From the NCBI GenBank assembly GCA_015709675.1, contig CP054182.1, forward strand, positions 909,448 to 973,447: a stretch of 64,000 bases of DNA. Reading direction: 5' to 3'. This document shows, in pieces, positions 1 through 7,369 of the stretch. Origin of the DNA: Ignavibacteriales bacterium. Its GTDB lineage: Bacteria > Bacteroidota > Ignavibacteria > Ignavibacteriales > Ignavibacteriaceae. The notes beneath the pieces were generated by a model, which saw only the letters and a list, made by a program, of their open reading frames with translations, searched no databases and was not told where the DNA came from. Numbering within the stretch: the first letter of the stretch is position 1; each line of letters starts with the position of its first letter. Made by a program: the position numbers and the translations under genes.

Positions 1-49
1 AAGGGTTAGTTACAACCCGCGTACCTTATAACTACAAAGGAACAGCCAC

Positions 50-1240
50 ATGCTTAATAAATTACTTCTCTTTATTTTCGTTTCTTCCGGAGTGTTATTC
101 CCACAGACGATAATCATTGATGATTTTGAAACGGGCCTTGGAAGATTTAATCTGGCGACCACCTTTTCCGGATCCACCGTTGGAATTTTACCTTCTGCCC
201 CAACACTCGATTCCTCCTTTGCTGCGGTAAGCGGCACTAAATTCATTAAAGTTCAGCTTATTGATAACCCCGCAGATACCCTTAACTGGTTTGTCCGCTT
301 TCTTTCAGGCACGGGAAGCCCGGCTAATAATCTGGTTCTGAATGACACCGGTTTTGTTGGCTACTGGATTAAGACGGATCGTCCGTATCTTTCAGCTTCG
401 CTGATCATTGATGACCTTAACGCAAGCGGAAGCGGCGTTGGCACCAATGAAATTGCCGTTCCGATTCCTGTTATCGGTGACGGCGGATGGTATCTCTACT
501 CATGGGATATGACCGACACCAACAGCTGGGATCCGTTTATTTCTTCCGGCAACGGGATGATTCAGGATCCTGTCACCATTGATGCTATTGTCTTCAGAGC
601 CCCGTATCCGGCTAATCATAACGATACTGCAACTATTTATCTTGATAAAGTAAGCTTCAACGCAACAGAACCGCTTCCGGTTGAACTGGTATCATTTATG
701 GCCACCTCAGAGCAGAATGAAGTCTGGCTGAAATGGATTACCGTATCAGAGCTGAATAACCGCGGATTTGAAATTGAGCGGAAATCAGCAGCCGGCTCCT
801 CATGGGAGAAAATCGGATTTGTTGAAGGGCGCGGTACCGTGCAGGGCATGACCGGATATACCTTTACCGACAGGCCTTCGGTTCCCGGTACATATCACTA
901 CCGCCTGAAACAGGTTGATTTCTCTGGTGAGTTTGAGTATTCACAGACCGCTGAGGTTCTTTTTGCAGGACTGCCGTCAGAGTATTCACTCGGTCAGAAT
1001 TATCCGAATCCCTTTAACCCCGGCACCAAAATTTCTTATTATTTGCCGGAAAAAGGTTTGGTAAATTTGTCTGTGTTTAATATGTTAGGCCAGAAGGTTG
1101 TTGAAATTATGTCAGGCCTTCAGGAAGCAGGCGAGCACACGATTGACTTTAATGCTGATGGATTAAACAGCGGTGTTTATATCTACACGCTTCAGGTTAA
1201 CGGACGCAGCTTCTCGCAAAAAATGACCCTCCTAAAATAA
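50..1240 (+). CDS. Secreted T9SS-sorted protein, jelly-roll-like N-terminal region
   Basis: 396 residues. A Sec signal peptide (hydrophobic LLLFIFVSSGVLF, ending at PQ near residue 20) is followed by about 190 residues rich in beta-strand-like sequence resembling a carbohydrate-binding jelly roll (DDFETG at the start, YLDKVSF at the end). Next comes a fibronectin-like linker (LPVELVSF to about residue 305) that recurs in other ectoproteins of this window, then a T9SS type A sorting domain (LGQNYPNPFNP, GVYIYTL, ending KMTLLK). No catalytic motif is visible. By the family rule it is exported by Sec to the periplasm and by T9SS to the cell surface or medium. Ligand and function are unknown. A bidirectional terminator follows. 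Confidence 0.85.
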   Translation: MLNKLLLFIFVSSGVLFPQTIIIDDFETGLGRFNLATTFSGSTVGILPSAPTLDSSFAAVSGTKFIKVQLIDNPADTLNWFVRFLSGTGSPANNLVLNDTGFVGYWIKTDRPYLSASLIIDDLNASGSGVGTNEIAVPIPVIGDGGWYLYSWDMTDTNSWDPFISSGNGMIQDPVTIDAIVFRAPYPANHNDTATIYLDKVSFNATEPLPVELVSFMATSEQNEVWLKWITVSELNNRGFEIERKSAAGSSWEKIGFVEGRGTVQGMTGYTFTDRPSVPGTYHYRLKQVDFSGEFEYSQTAEVLFAGLPSEYSLGQNYPNPFNPGTKISYYLPEKGLVNLSVFNMLGQKVVEIMSGLQEAGEHTIDFNADGLNSGVYIYTLQVNGRSFSQKMTLLK

Positions 1241-1254
1241 TACAGCTATACCCT

Positions 1255-1283
1255 TGGGCAGGTGTAAACCCCGCATCTGCCCA
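1255..1283. terminator. Bidirectional intrinsic terminator
   Basis: TGGGCAG (1255-1261) pairs with CTGCCCA (1277-1283), followed by TTTTTATTTT. It lies between the convergent genes ending at 1240 (+) and 1287 (-). The T tail favours the + strand gene. Confidence 0.75.
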
Positions 1284-1286
1284 TTT

Positions 1287-1802
1287 TTATTTTAAATCAC
1301 TTCTCTTGTGCCCGAACCTGCCCAGCACCGCGTCATACAGTTCCCGTGAAACCTGTGAGAGTATATACGCGAGCAGATTTTTTCCGTCCGTGATGGAGTG
1401 AAAAAACGCAATTTCATTATCGGCTGAAATAATCCGCATCATTCCGCGGTTTTTTCCGTCAAAAACTCCCCCTTGCAGCTTTACCACATCGCTTACTCTG
1501 AAAGAAACCGTTTTTTTGCTGAAAAAATAATTGCTGCCGGTAATTACTCCGTCCTTAACGGTGATGGTAAAAGGCAATGTTTTCCAGATGCGGAAGAACC
1601 AGAGGTTAAACATCAGAATCATCCCTGCCAGAAGGATGGAATAAAAATACTCAAACAGACGGCCGGTCATCCCCCCGAGCATCGGGATAAGATACATCAG
1701 AAGAATTACTGTTATCAGAACATTCCCCCAGGAATAGAGCAGTCTGAAAAAGAGATTATAGGTGTATGTTTTGTTAAAATCATTATTCATTTGAGTGTGC
1801 AT
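1287..1802 (-). CDS. Small inner-membrane protein, PH-like cytosolic tail
   Basis: 171 residues. Two hydrophobic segments (about residues 22-43 and 52-70, LLYSWGNVLITVILLMYLIP and YSILLAGMILMFNLWFF) are followed by a soluble domain of about 100 residues with alternating strands (ITVKDGVITGSNYFFSKKTVSFRVSDVV). Two helices plus a small beta domain resembles bacterial PH or YcxB-like membrane proteins, but no diagnostic motif is present. Function unknown. It is convergent with the upstream T9SS gene and divergent from the NRDE gene. Confidence 0.65.
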   Translation of the reverse strand: MHTQMNNDFNKTYTYNLFFRLLYSWGNVLITVILLMYLIPMLGGMTGRLFEYFYSILLAGMILMFNLWFFRIWKTLPFTITVKDGVITGSNYFFSKKTVSFRVSDVVKLQGGVFDGKNRGMMRIISADNEIAFFHSITDGKNLLAYILSQVSRELYDAVLGRFGHKRSDLK

Positions 1803-1866
1803 ATCTTGTTATTATGCAATATAACATTTTTACACTTTATCCTCCGGAGCAGTTGACTGATCTGAT

Positions 1867-2604
1867 ATGTGTCTTATAGTTTTTGCGTACAAAACCCTCC
1901 CCGGGCAGAAATTGCTGCTTGCTGCCAACCGGGATGAATTCTATAACCGTCCGGCAGAACCGGCACGGCAGCGGGGTGATATCCTCTGCGGAATTGATCT
2001 TAAAGGCGGGGGCACCTGGCTTGGCATCACCCGTTCGGGCAGATTTGCTGCGCTCACCAATTACCGTGATCTGAAGAACATCAGGCCGGATGCTCCCAGC
2101 CGCGGGGCACTGGTCATGGATTTTCTGCGGGGTAGTATGTCCGCCGCGGAATATACTCTGCAGCTAACCGGAAAGAGCGCACAGTATAACGGGTTTAATC
2201 TTCTGGTAATGGATAACCATGAGATGCTCTGCTACTCAAATATCACCGATAAAGCCATCCTGCTTTCGCCCGGTATATACGGGCTGAGCAACGCGCTGCT
2301 GGACACGCCCTGGCGCAAAAATCTGACGGCAAAGCAGGGGCTTGCAGAACTGATATCCCGCGGTGAAACCGATGAGGAGCATCTGCTGAAGCTTATGCAG
2401 GATGAAACACATGCTCCCGATGATGAACTGCCTGATACGGGTGCCGGCTTTGCGCTGGAAAAAATACTTTCACCGGTATTTATAAAAAGTCCGGGCTACG
2501 GAACCCGCTGCACAACCATTCTTAAGATATCAGATGAGGGTATATATCAGTTTACCGAGGTGAGCTATGATGAGAAAGGGAAGACAATGAACAATTTACG
2601 ATGA
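1867..2604 (+). CDS. NRDE family protein (TANGO2-like)
   Basis: 245 residues, the usual length for the NRDE/TANGO2 family. The N-terminus MCLIVFAY keeps the conserved Cys2, and the defining LLAANRDEFYNRP block follows at about residues 19-31. GGTWLGIT, ALTNYRD and GYGTRCTTIL are further family landmarks. The N-terminal Cys suggests an Ntn-hydrolase-like fold; a role in heme trafficking has been proposed for some homologues, but the biochemical function here is unknown. The start is ATG at 1867, needed to place Cys at position 2. The TGA stop is overlapped by the first unit of a heptanucleotide repeat. Confidence 0.9.
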   Translation: MCLIVFAYKTLPGQKLLLAANRDEFYNRPAEPARQRGDILCGIDLKGGGTWLGITRSGRFAALTNYRDLKNIRPDAPSRGALVMDFLRGSMSAAEYTLQLTGKSAQYNGFNLLVMDNHEMLCYSNITDKAILLSPGIYGLSNALLDTPWRKNLTAKQGLAELISRGETDEEHLLKLMQDETHAPDDELPDTGAGFALEKILSPVFIKSPGYGTRCTTILKISDEGIYQFTEVSYDEKGKTMNNLR

Positions 2605-2686
2605 ATTATGAAGTATGAATTATGAAGTATGAATTATGAAGTATGAATTATGAAGTATGAAGTATGAAGTATGAAAAATGAAAAAT
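2603..2686 (+). repeat. Heptanucleotide tandem repeat (12 units)
   Basis: Twelve perfectly phased 7-mers, mostly GAATTAT and GAAGTAT alternating and ending in two GAAAAAT. The first unit overlaps the TGA stop of the NRDE gene. It belongs to the stop-codon-associated heptamer family seen throughout the window. Confidence 0.95.
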
Positions 2687-2727
2687 CAGTTATCAATCAA
2701 AGTCATTGTACCTGCCCATTGTCCGCG

Positions 2728-2776
2728 GATTTTAACGGATGCTGAAGCAGCGCTGATTACCACGGATTTGTATATT
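2728..2776. repeat. Dispersed CGCGGATT/ACGGATGC repeat
   Basis: The sequence contains CGCGGATTTTAACGGATGC, then GCAGCGCTGATTACCACGGATT. Similar blocks lie at about 25258-25302, 40628-40660 and 44965-45010. No coding potential; a family of degenerate GCGGATT/ACGGATT units. Confidence 0.7.
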
Positions 2777-2799
2777 GCCCCGGCGGGTCTGTTAAACTC

Positions 2800-2827
2800 T
2801 TAACTTTTAATTTTTAACTTTTAACTG
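2800..2827 (-). repeat. Heptanucleotide tandem repeat (4 units)
   Basis: TTAACTT, TTAATTT, TTAACTT, TTAACTG in strict 7-bp phase, ending one base before the stop codon of the minus-strand kinase gene. In the sense of that gene each unit carries TAA. Confidence 0.9.
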
Positions 2828-2828
2828 T

Positions 2829-3935
2829 CTAAAACTCCTGCGGCGGGCTGATTTTAAGATTCAGGGTTACGTTAAGACCCTGTTTTTCAGCGGGGGAGAT
2901 GCTTATCCCCGCGGCAAAGATATCAGCACAGAGGTGCACACTTGCCAGCCCCAGTCCGCTTCCCTGCTGCTCCTGACGGCTCCGGTTAAACTGCACAAAA
3001 GCGCCTACGGAGGCAATCTGCTCGGCTGACATGCCGATGCCGGAGTCACGTATGGTCAGGTGATATATATCTTCATCTTTTCTGCCGGTGATGAGAACCT
3101 TCTGCCCAGGGCGTGAAAATTTAAATGCGTTATCCGTGAGCTCCGTAATCATCATCAGGAGATAGTCATACTGCAGTGCTATTTCGGCTGAGTCTGCCTC
3201 AACGGAAAGATCCTTCTCGCGTATATATTTCTTGCTGCAGCTTTTTACCATACTCTCAATCGTGCTTTTGCTGATAGGGCAGGTGCGGCCGCGGAGGCGC
3301 TGTTTTTCCTCATCGTTTTCGGCAAGAATCTGCAGATGGGTGAACATCAGGAATTTTTTTATTGTTTCACGCAGCCGGGCGGCTGAGTCAATGATATATC
3401 CTGCCATCTCGCTTATATCATCATGCGAGAGCAGAGCGTGGTCAGATTTGATGGTCTCGGCGAATCCGAGAATTGCGGCAAGGGGAGTATTCAGTTCATG
3501 AGGCATACTGAACCCGATACTATCCCGCAGGGCATTCATCCTCATTTCGCTGCGCTGCCGGAGCGCCTCGTTCTTTTTAAGTCGCAGCTGAATAGCGGAA
3601 AGAAGTTCGTCAGCCGAAAATGGTTTATAGAGATAATCATCCGCGCCAAGATTCATACCGCGCCGGATATCATCCGGCTCTGATTTTCCTGTGAGAAAGA
3701 CAAAGGGAATAGTATCGGTAAGGGTATTTTCCCTGAGGCGGCTGATAACCTCATAGCCGTCCATACCCGGCATTACCACATCACAGAGGATAATATCGGG
3801 CTGAAGTGAGATTGCTTTTTCTACACCGGAGTTACCGTCCGGAGCTGATTCCACCATGAAACCCTCCGTTTCCAGTATCTGGCAGATACCCTCCCTGATA
3901 CCGGAATCATCTTCAATAACGAGTATTTTTTTCAT
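2829..3935 (-). CDS. Receiver-histidine kinase hybrid protein
   Basis: About 368 residues from the internal ATG at 3935 (MKKILVIEDDSG), preferred because a receiver domain starts there; an upstream in-frame ATG at 3968 would add 11 residues. Order: CheY-like receiver (acidic EDD, phospho-acceptor in ILCDVVMPGMDG, FLTGKS with the conserved Lys), HisKA helix with H-box PHELNTPLAAILGF, then HATPase with N-box ELTDNAFKFS, G1 DSGIGMS and G2 GSGLGLA. There are no membrane segments, so it is a soluble phosphorelay protein taking phosphate from a partner kinase or signalling through its own HK module. No cognate regulator is adjacent. Confidence 0.92.
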   Translation of the reverse strand: MKKILVIEDDSGIREGICQILETEGFMVESAPDGNSGVEKAISLQPDIILCDVVMPGMDGYEVISRLRENTLTDTIPFVFLTGKSEPDDIRRGMNLGADDYLYKPFSADELLSAIQLRLKKNEALRQRSEMRMNALRDSIGFSMPHELNTPLAAILGFAETIKSDHALLSHDDISEMAGYIIDSAARLRETIKKFLMFTHLQILAENDEEKQRLRGRTCPISKSTIESMVKSCSKKYIREKDLSVEADSAEIALQYDYLLMMITELTDNAFKFSRPGQKVLITGRKDEDIYHLTIRDSGIGMSAEQIASVGAFVQFNRSRQEQQGSGLGLASVHLCADIFAAGISISPAEKQGLNVTLNLKISPPQEF

Positions 3936-4091
3936 GATGACCGGAGAAAGAATTAAAAAATTGTTCATTCAAGATTGAAAAAGAACGGTAAAAAAAAAAG
4001 CAAAGAAGATACAAACCCGGATTTTGCTCAAAAAAAAACCCGATGCGGGACTGCAAACGGGAGATGAATGCACGAATAACCCGCAGGAAAA

Positions 4092-4122
4092 TTGAAAAAC
4101 CGGGGGTAATTGAGTAAATTTG
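4092..4122 (+). promoter_or_regulatory. Bacteroidota-type promoter of tRNA-Arg
   Basis: TTG at 4092-4094, a 20-bp spacer, then TAAATTTG at 4115-4122, an exact match to the Bacteroidota sigma-A consensus TTG-N19/20-TAnnTTTG. The predicted start of transcription lies about 15 bases before the tRNA. Confidence 0.75.
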
Positions 4123-4143
4123 GAGTTCTGAAAAGAAATAATT

Positions 4144-4217
4144 GCCCCTGTAGCTCAGCAGGATAGAGCAGCAGTTTCCTAAACTGTTGGTCGGAGGTTC
4201 GACTCCTCTCGGGGGCA
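4144..4217 (+). tRNA. tRNA-Arg (anticodon CCT)
   Basis: A complete cloverleaf can be drawn. The acceptor is GCCCCTG with CGGGGGC (one G-U). The anticodon stem GCAGT/ACTGT encloses the loop TTCCTAA, giving anticodon CCT. The T arm is GGAGG-TTCGACT-CCTCT, and the discriminator is A. CCA is not encoded. Its 3' half is the integration site of the adjacent element, and the gene is left intact. Confidence 0.95.
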
Positions 4218-4242
4218 CAAAGCCCGAAAAACAAGGGAAATT
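4205..4242. repeat. Left attachment site (in tRNA-Arg 3' end)
   Basis: Starts with CCTCTCGGGGGCACAA, which includes the T-stem and acceptor 3' strand of tRNA-Arg, and ends with AAAAACAAGGGAAATT. It matches the right copy with four to five mismatches over 38 bp. Confidence 0.85.
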
Positions 4243-4344
4243 GAGTGAAAACATGAATCACATAAAACCCTTAATATTAAGTACTTAGAAGCACTCATTC
4301 AATTTTCCCTTTCTGATTATTTCCTGTTTCTTCTTATTTTTGCA

Positions 4345-4368
4345 CTCAATCGGTGGCGAATTGGTGCT
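4345..4368 (+). repeat. 24-bp internal direct repeat, left copy
   Basis: CTCAATCGGTGG-CGAATTGGTGCT, repeated exactly at 8778-8801, both in the same orientation and just inside the element ends. The spacing and placement suit recombinase or excisionase arm sites; this is inference. Confidence 0.8.
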
Positions 4369-4419
4369 GAATTTAAAACCGGAAGGAAATAGTTTCAGTT
4401 TTGAAAAAGGAACAGAACC

Positions 4420-5487
4420 ATGAATGTAGCAAAAAGACTTGTTCACCTGAGGGAGCTCTCCCGGAAACATGGGATTCATTTTCAGATGTACTATCGGGAT
4501 AGCGGGGGGAAAAGAAAATTTATTGTGCTGCCGAAGGGGATTGTCCTGACAGAAAAGAATAAGCAATATCACAGAGAGATTAGAGCAAAAGCCGAACTTC
4601 TGAGAGCTCAAAAGGAAAGAGAGCTTCTTCAGGGGGAATACGATATTCAGATCAAACAGAAGAATATCCTCTTTACCCCTTACATGATTAAAATAGGGGA
4701 GACAAAACCTAATAACAGGCGGAACTTTATAGGAGCTGCAAACCTCATTGAGGAACATGAACCCGGAATCCAGATTCAAAGTATTACCGCTGAATTCCTT
4801 CAGGGGTTCCGGAAGTTTCTTGAAGAGAGGAAACTTAAAGAGAACACTATCAAAACATACCTCAGTAAGGTCAGAGTCACCCTCAGAACCGCTCTCAGGG
4901 AAAAGATCATTTTCAAATATCCGGCAGAGGGGTTCAAAGTTGGGAAGTATGAACCGAAAACAATTTTTCTGACAGAAGAAGAAGTTAAGACCTTACTGAG
5001 AACACCTTGCAAAAGTGAAAAGGTGAAAGGGATATTCCTTTTTCAGTTATTGACCGCCCTCAGAATATCCGATGTTAGAAAACTCACAAGGGGAGATATT
5101 CAGGGAGACCGGATAAAATTCCGGCAGAGTAAAACAAAAGGACTGCATGAAATTGTAATAAGCCCCCAGATAGCAGAACTACTCAAAATAGAAGCGGGAA
5201 TCATTCCGCTAAACAAAACAGAACCCCTATTTGATGTACCCTCAATGAGCTACCTGAATAAGATTCTTAAACAATGGGGGCAAGCTGCCGGACTCTCAAA
5301 AGTTGTAACAACCCATGTAGCCAGGCACACCGCAGCAACACACCTCTTAAGCACCGGAACAGATATAAAAACGGTTTCGGGAACTTTGGGGCACAAAGAT
5401 TTAACCTCTACAATGGTATATATCCATGCGATTGATAAAGAGAGAGAAAAAGCAGCAAACAAATTAGGAGAACTGATTTCAGTATGA
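4420..5487 (+). CDS. Tyrosine recombinase/integrase
   Basis: 355 residues. An N-terminal AP2-like arm-binding region and a SAM-like core-binding domain (about residues 90-170) precede the catalytic domain. Catalytic landmarks are the first Arg in LLTALRISDVRKL (about 214), HVARHTAATHLL (H-x-x-R, about 298), LGHKD and the nucleophile Tyr in TSTMVYIHA (about 333). It integrates the element at tRNA-Arg 0.2 kb upstream. It overlaps the next gene by 4 bp (ATGA type), so the two are probably co-translated. Family placement is secure; it resembles the phage-type integrases of Bacteroidota mobile elements. Confidence 0.95.
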   Translation: MNVAKRLVHLRELSRKHGIHFQMYYRDSGGKRKFIVLPKGIVLTEKNKQYHREIRAKAELLRAQKERELLQGEYDIQIKQKNILFTPYMIKIGETKPNNRRNFIGAANLIEEHEPGIQIQSITAEFLQGFRKFLEERKLKENTIKTYLSKVRVTLRTALREKIIFKYPAEGFKVGKYEPKTIFLTEEEVKTLLRTPCKSEKVKGIFLFQLLTALRISDVRKLTRGDIQGDRIKFRQSKTKGLHEIVISPQIAELLKIEAGIIPLNKTEPLFDVPSMSYLNKILKQWGQAAGLSKVVTTHVARHTAATHLLSTGTDIKTVSGTLGHKDLTSTMVYIHAIDKEREKAANKLGELISV

Positions 5488-6263
5488 ATGAAGAAATGAT
5501 TATTGAATTATTGGAGCCGTTTCAGACAGACAAATTCAATGAGGGAATCAGAAAACTTCCGGCAGAAGAATTGGAGAGAGCTTTAATTCAGATTGAAGAA
5601 GAGATTTCCAAAATTAGCGGGAACGGTGAGAGCTTAAATATTACAAATCCTTATGATGATGAAGCTCTTTTTAAGCTTATTTTTGAGCTCTACACGGAAG
5701 AGGAAACCCCTCTGATTAAGAGAGCCGTAGAAGATTATATTTCAAGAGGTATATTAAAAAGGGAAGTATTAGAACCGGGAGAAAGATTTGCTAATTTACT
5801 CTTCAAAGAAAGAGAGAAGGTAAAACCTGAGGGAAAAGATAATCTTGAGGGGTATTTGACATATGTAAATGAAATCAAGAATGGAAATCAAAGATTGAGG
5901 GATTCTTATAATTATTACATCAAGATTCTTCTTCCTCTTATTGAGACCCTCAGAGCGGAACATATATCAAAACAGGCGAAAGAACCCGATACCCAAATAA
6001 GCGGAATTGAGCCAATTGAATGGAAAAAGGAAATTACAGACCTTTACTATTTTTTGAACAAATTGTATGAAAATGGGTATATCAATAATGAATGGAGGAA
6101 AATTTCAAAATTTTTTACTTTTCAGGGGAAACCAATCAAAGCAAAGAACATATCTCAGGGAATTTCTAAACTGAATAATTATAGGTCATCTGGATTAAAA
6201 GGATCAGAAACTATCTCTAAGATTATGAATTCTTCCAACAATGCATCTGAAGAAAAAAGTTGA
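5484..6263 (+). CDS. Element protein of unknown function (weakly RteC-like C-terminus)
   Basis: 259 residues, acidic, mostly helical in appearance, with no signal peptide or membrane segment. The C-terminal part (WKKEITDLYYFLNKLYENG, INNEWRKISKFFTFQG) recalls the C-terminal helical region of RteC-like regulators found beside Bacteroidota integrases, but the match is only by pattern. It is translationally coupled to the integrase through a 4-bp overlap. It could be a regulator or accessory factor of excision. It is followed by a 116-bp gap with a triple TTGCAA motif. Confidence 0.7.
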   Translation: MNEEMIIELLEPFQTDKFNEGIRKLPAEELERALIQIEEEISKISGNGESLNITNPYDDEALFKLIFELYTEEETPLIKRAVEDYISRGILKREVLEPGERFANLLFKEREKVKPEGKDNLEGYLTYVNEIKNGNQRLRDSYNYYIKILLPLIETLRAEHISKQAKEPDTQISGIEPIEWKKEITDLYYFLNKLYENGYINNEWRKISKFFTFQGKPIKAKNISQGISKLNNYRSSGLKGSETISKIMNSSNNASEEKS

Positions 6264-6294
6264 GTGCTTAAAATAAATGGGATGCCAATAAACC

Positions 6295-6322
6295 GTTGCA
6301 ACCTTGCAACGATGTTGCAAAC
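6295..6322. promoter_or_regulatory. Triple GTTGCAA operator-like motif
   Basis: Three copies in 28 bp: GTTGCAAC (6295-6302, itself palindromic), TTGCAAC (6304-6310) and GTTGCAAAC (6314-6322). The spacing is about one helical turn (9-10 bp). It lies in the only gap of the element's gene cluster, upstream of the HTH gene at 6380. A binding site for that HTH protein is the natural guess. Confidence 0.5.
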
Positions 6323-6379
6323 TCCCCTACCTTAGCCCACCTAAATTGATTCATAGAATTTCAAATAATCAGAAAGGAT

Positions 6380-6640
6380 ATGAATCAAATGGTAACAACA
6401 ACCCACTTACAGGAAGGATATTTAGGAGCGGAAGAAGCTGCCGAATTCCTGAATATTTCAAAATCACACCTCTATAAACTGACATTCAAAAACCGGATTC
6501 CATACTACAAACCCGGCGGGAAGCTGATCTATTTCAAGAGAGAGGAACTTTCGGAATGGGTAAAAAGGGGAAGAGTAAAAACCCTTGAAGAACTTGAAGC
6601 GGAAGTTGACTCTCTACCGGGAAAGGGCAAGAGAAAATGA
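6380..6640 (+). CDS. Excisionase-like helix-turn-helix protein
   Basis: 86 residues. The core GYLGAEEAAEFLNISKSHLYKLTFKNRIPYYKPGGKLIYFKREEL is a MerR/Xis-type winged helix of the HTH_17 (excisionase) family, with the helix-turn-helix at about residues 16-38 and the wing ending in a conserved YFKREEL. The charged tail (GKGKRK) is typical of a DNA-binding protein. The start ATG at 6380 follows AAAGGAT. It overlaps the next gene by 4 bp. Likely role: directionality factor for the integrase and/or repressor at the TTGCAA cluster upstream. Confidence 0.85.
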   Translation: MNQMVTTTHLQEGYLGAEEAAEFLNISKSHLYKLTFKNRIPYYKPGGKLIYFKREELSEWVKRGRVKTLEELEAEVDSLPGKGKRK

Positions 6641-7293
6641 AAACTTCAGTAACAGGATATTTACTCTTCACAAAAGATTTATTCAGCAGTACCAAATATA
6701 CCAAAACTTCACAGGCGGGAGAGATTCCTAAGGGTATTTCTACTGATGTACTTTATCTAATTGACAGGACAAGCCAAGCAGTTAGGAATATGATTCATAA
6801 AATGAAGGGGGATTATTTACTGAGATCAAAGGGTAAAGAATTTCAAACTTCCCTCTTTATTTGTGATTCTTCTCAGTCTTACCTGATTGCAAGCGGAGAT
6901 ATTAAGGGAACTGAAACATTACTTATTCTCTTTCTTAAGCCGGGAGAGCAGATTGAAATATTTATTGCACCCGGAAAGAAGAAAATGAGAGGGGTTCTTC
7001 TGAAGCAGATTCAGGAAGGAAAGTTTTCTAAAGAGATCACCTCTCTTAGAAAAATGGCAGCCAAAAGCAGCGGAGATATTTTCAATGATTCTCTCAATTT
7101 TGATATATCTCTTCCGGAAATTGATCTGTCTTTTGATCTTGAAGAACAGCTAAATTTTGATATTCCAGACCCAATGGCAAACCTGAGAGCCCTTGATTCA
7201 GATTACTCAGAGACTCAAAAACCGATAAAGAAGAGAGCTTCAGGGAACCGGAAAAAACAGCGGGGGAGAAGTGAAAAAACTCATTCTCTTTAA
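6637..7293 (+). CDS. Element protein of unknown function
   Basis: 218 residues, translationally coupled to the HTH gene (ATGA overlap). The N-terminal half is a mixed alpha/beta region. The C-terminal third is low-complexity, with repeated D/L/S blocks (DISLPEIDLSFDLEEQLNFDIPDP), and ends in a basic KKRASGNRKKQRGR tail. It sits directly before the Rep gene and its 3' end overlaps a small hydrophobic ORF. No known family is recognised; the position suggests a replication or copy-control accessory, without direct support. Confidence 0.65.
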   Translation: MKTSVTGYLLFTKDLFSSTKYTKTSQAGEIPKGISTDVLYLIDRTSQAVRNMIHKMKGDYLLRSKGKEFQTSLFICDSSQSYLIASGDIKGTETLLILFLKPGEQIEIFIAPGKKKMRGVLLKQIQEGKFSKEITSLRKMAAKSSGDIFNDSLNFDISLPEIDLSFDLEEQLNFDIPDPMANLRALDSDYSETQKPIKKRASGNRKKQRGRSEKTHSL

Positions 7294-7369
7294 TATGTGT
7301 ATTTCGGCACTATTTATTGCCGTTCAATATTCTGTTTACTCTGAAACACAAGCCGGAATAAAGGAATGA
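7271..7369 (+). CDS. 32-residue hydrophobic/signal-peptide-like small protein
   Basis: GTG at 7271, stop TGA at 7367-7369. The product starts MKKLILFNMCISALFIAVQY and ends SETQAGIKE: a Lys-Lys n-region, about 15 hydrophobic residues and a short polar tail, like a Sec signal peptide or a single-pass miniprotein. It begins 23 bp before the end of the previous gene in another frame, after AGCGGGGGAGAA, and its stop overlaps the Rep ATG (ATGA). This puts it exactly in the gap between two genes and gives translational coupling to Rep. It may only be a coupling leader; the hydrophobic profile argues for a real peptide. Confidence 0.55.
   Translation: MKKLILFNMCISALFIAVQYSVYSETQAGIKE

Noticed and set aside
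2603-2686. Heptamer repeat as extension of the NRDE coding region
   Set aside because: The TGA lies in the first unit and all frames are stopped within three units.
4345-4368. 24-bp repeats as the true att cores
   Set aside because: They lie inside the 38-bp repeats, and only the 38-bp copies overlap the tRNA gene, which is the expected crossover target.
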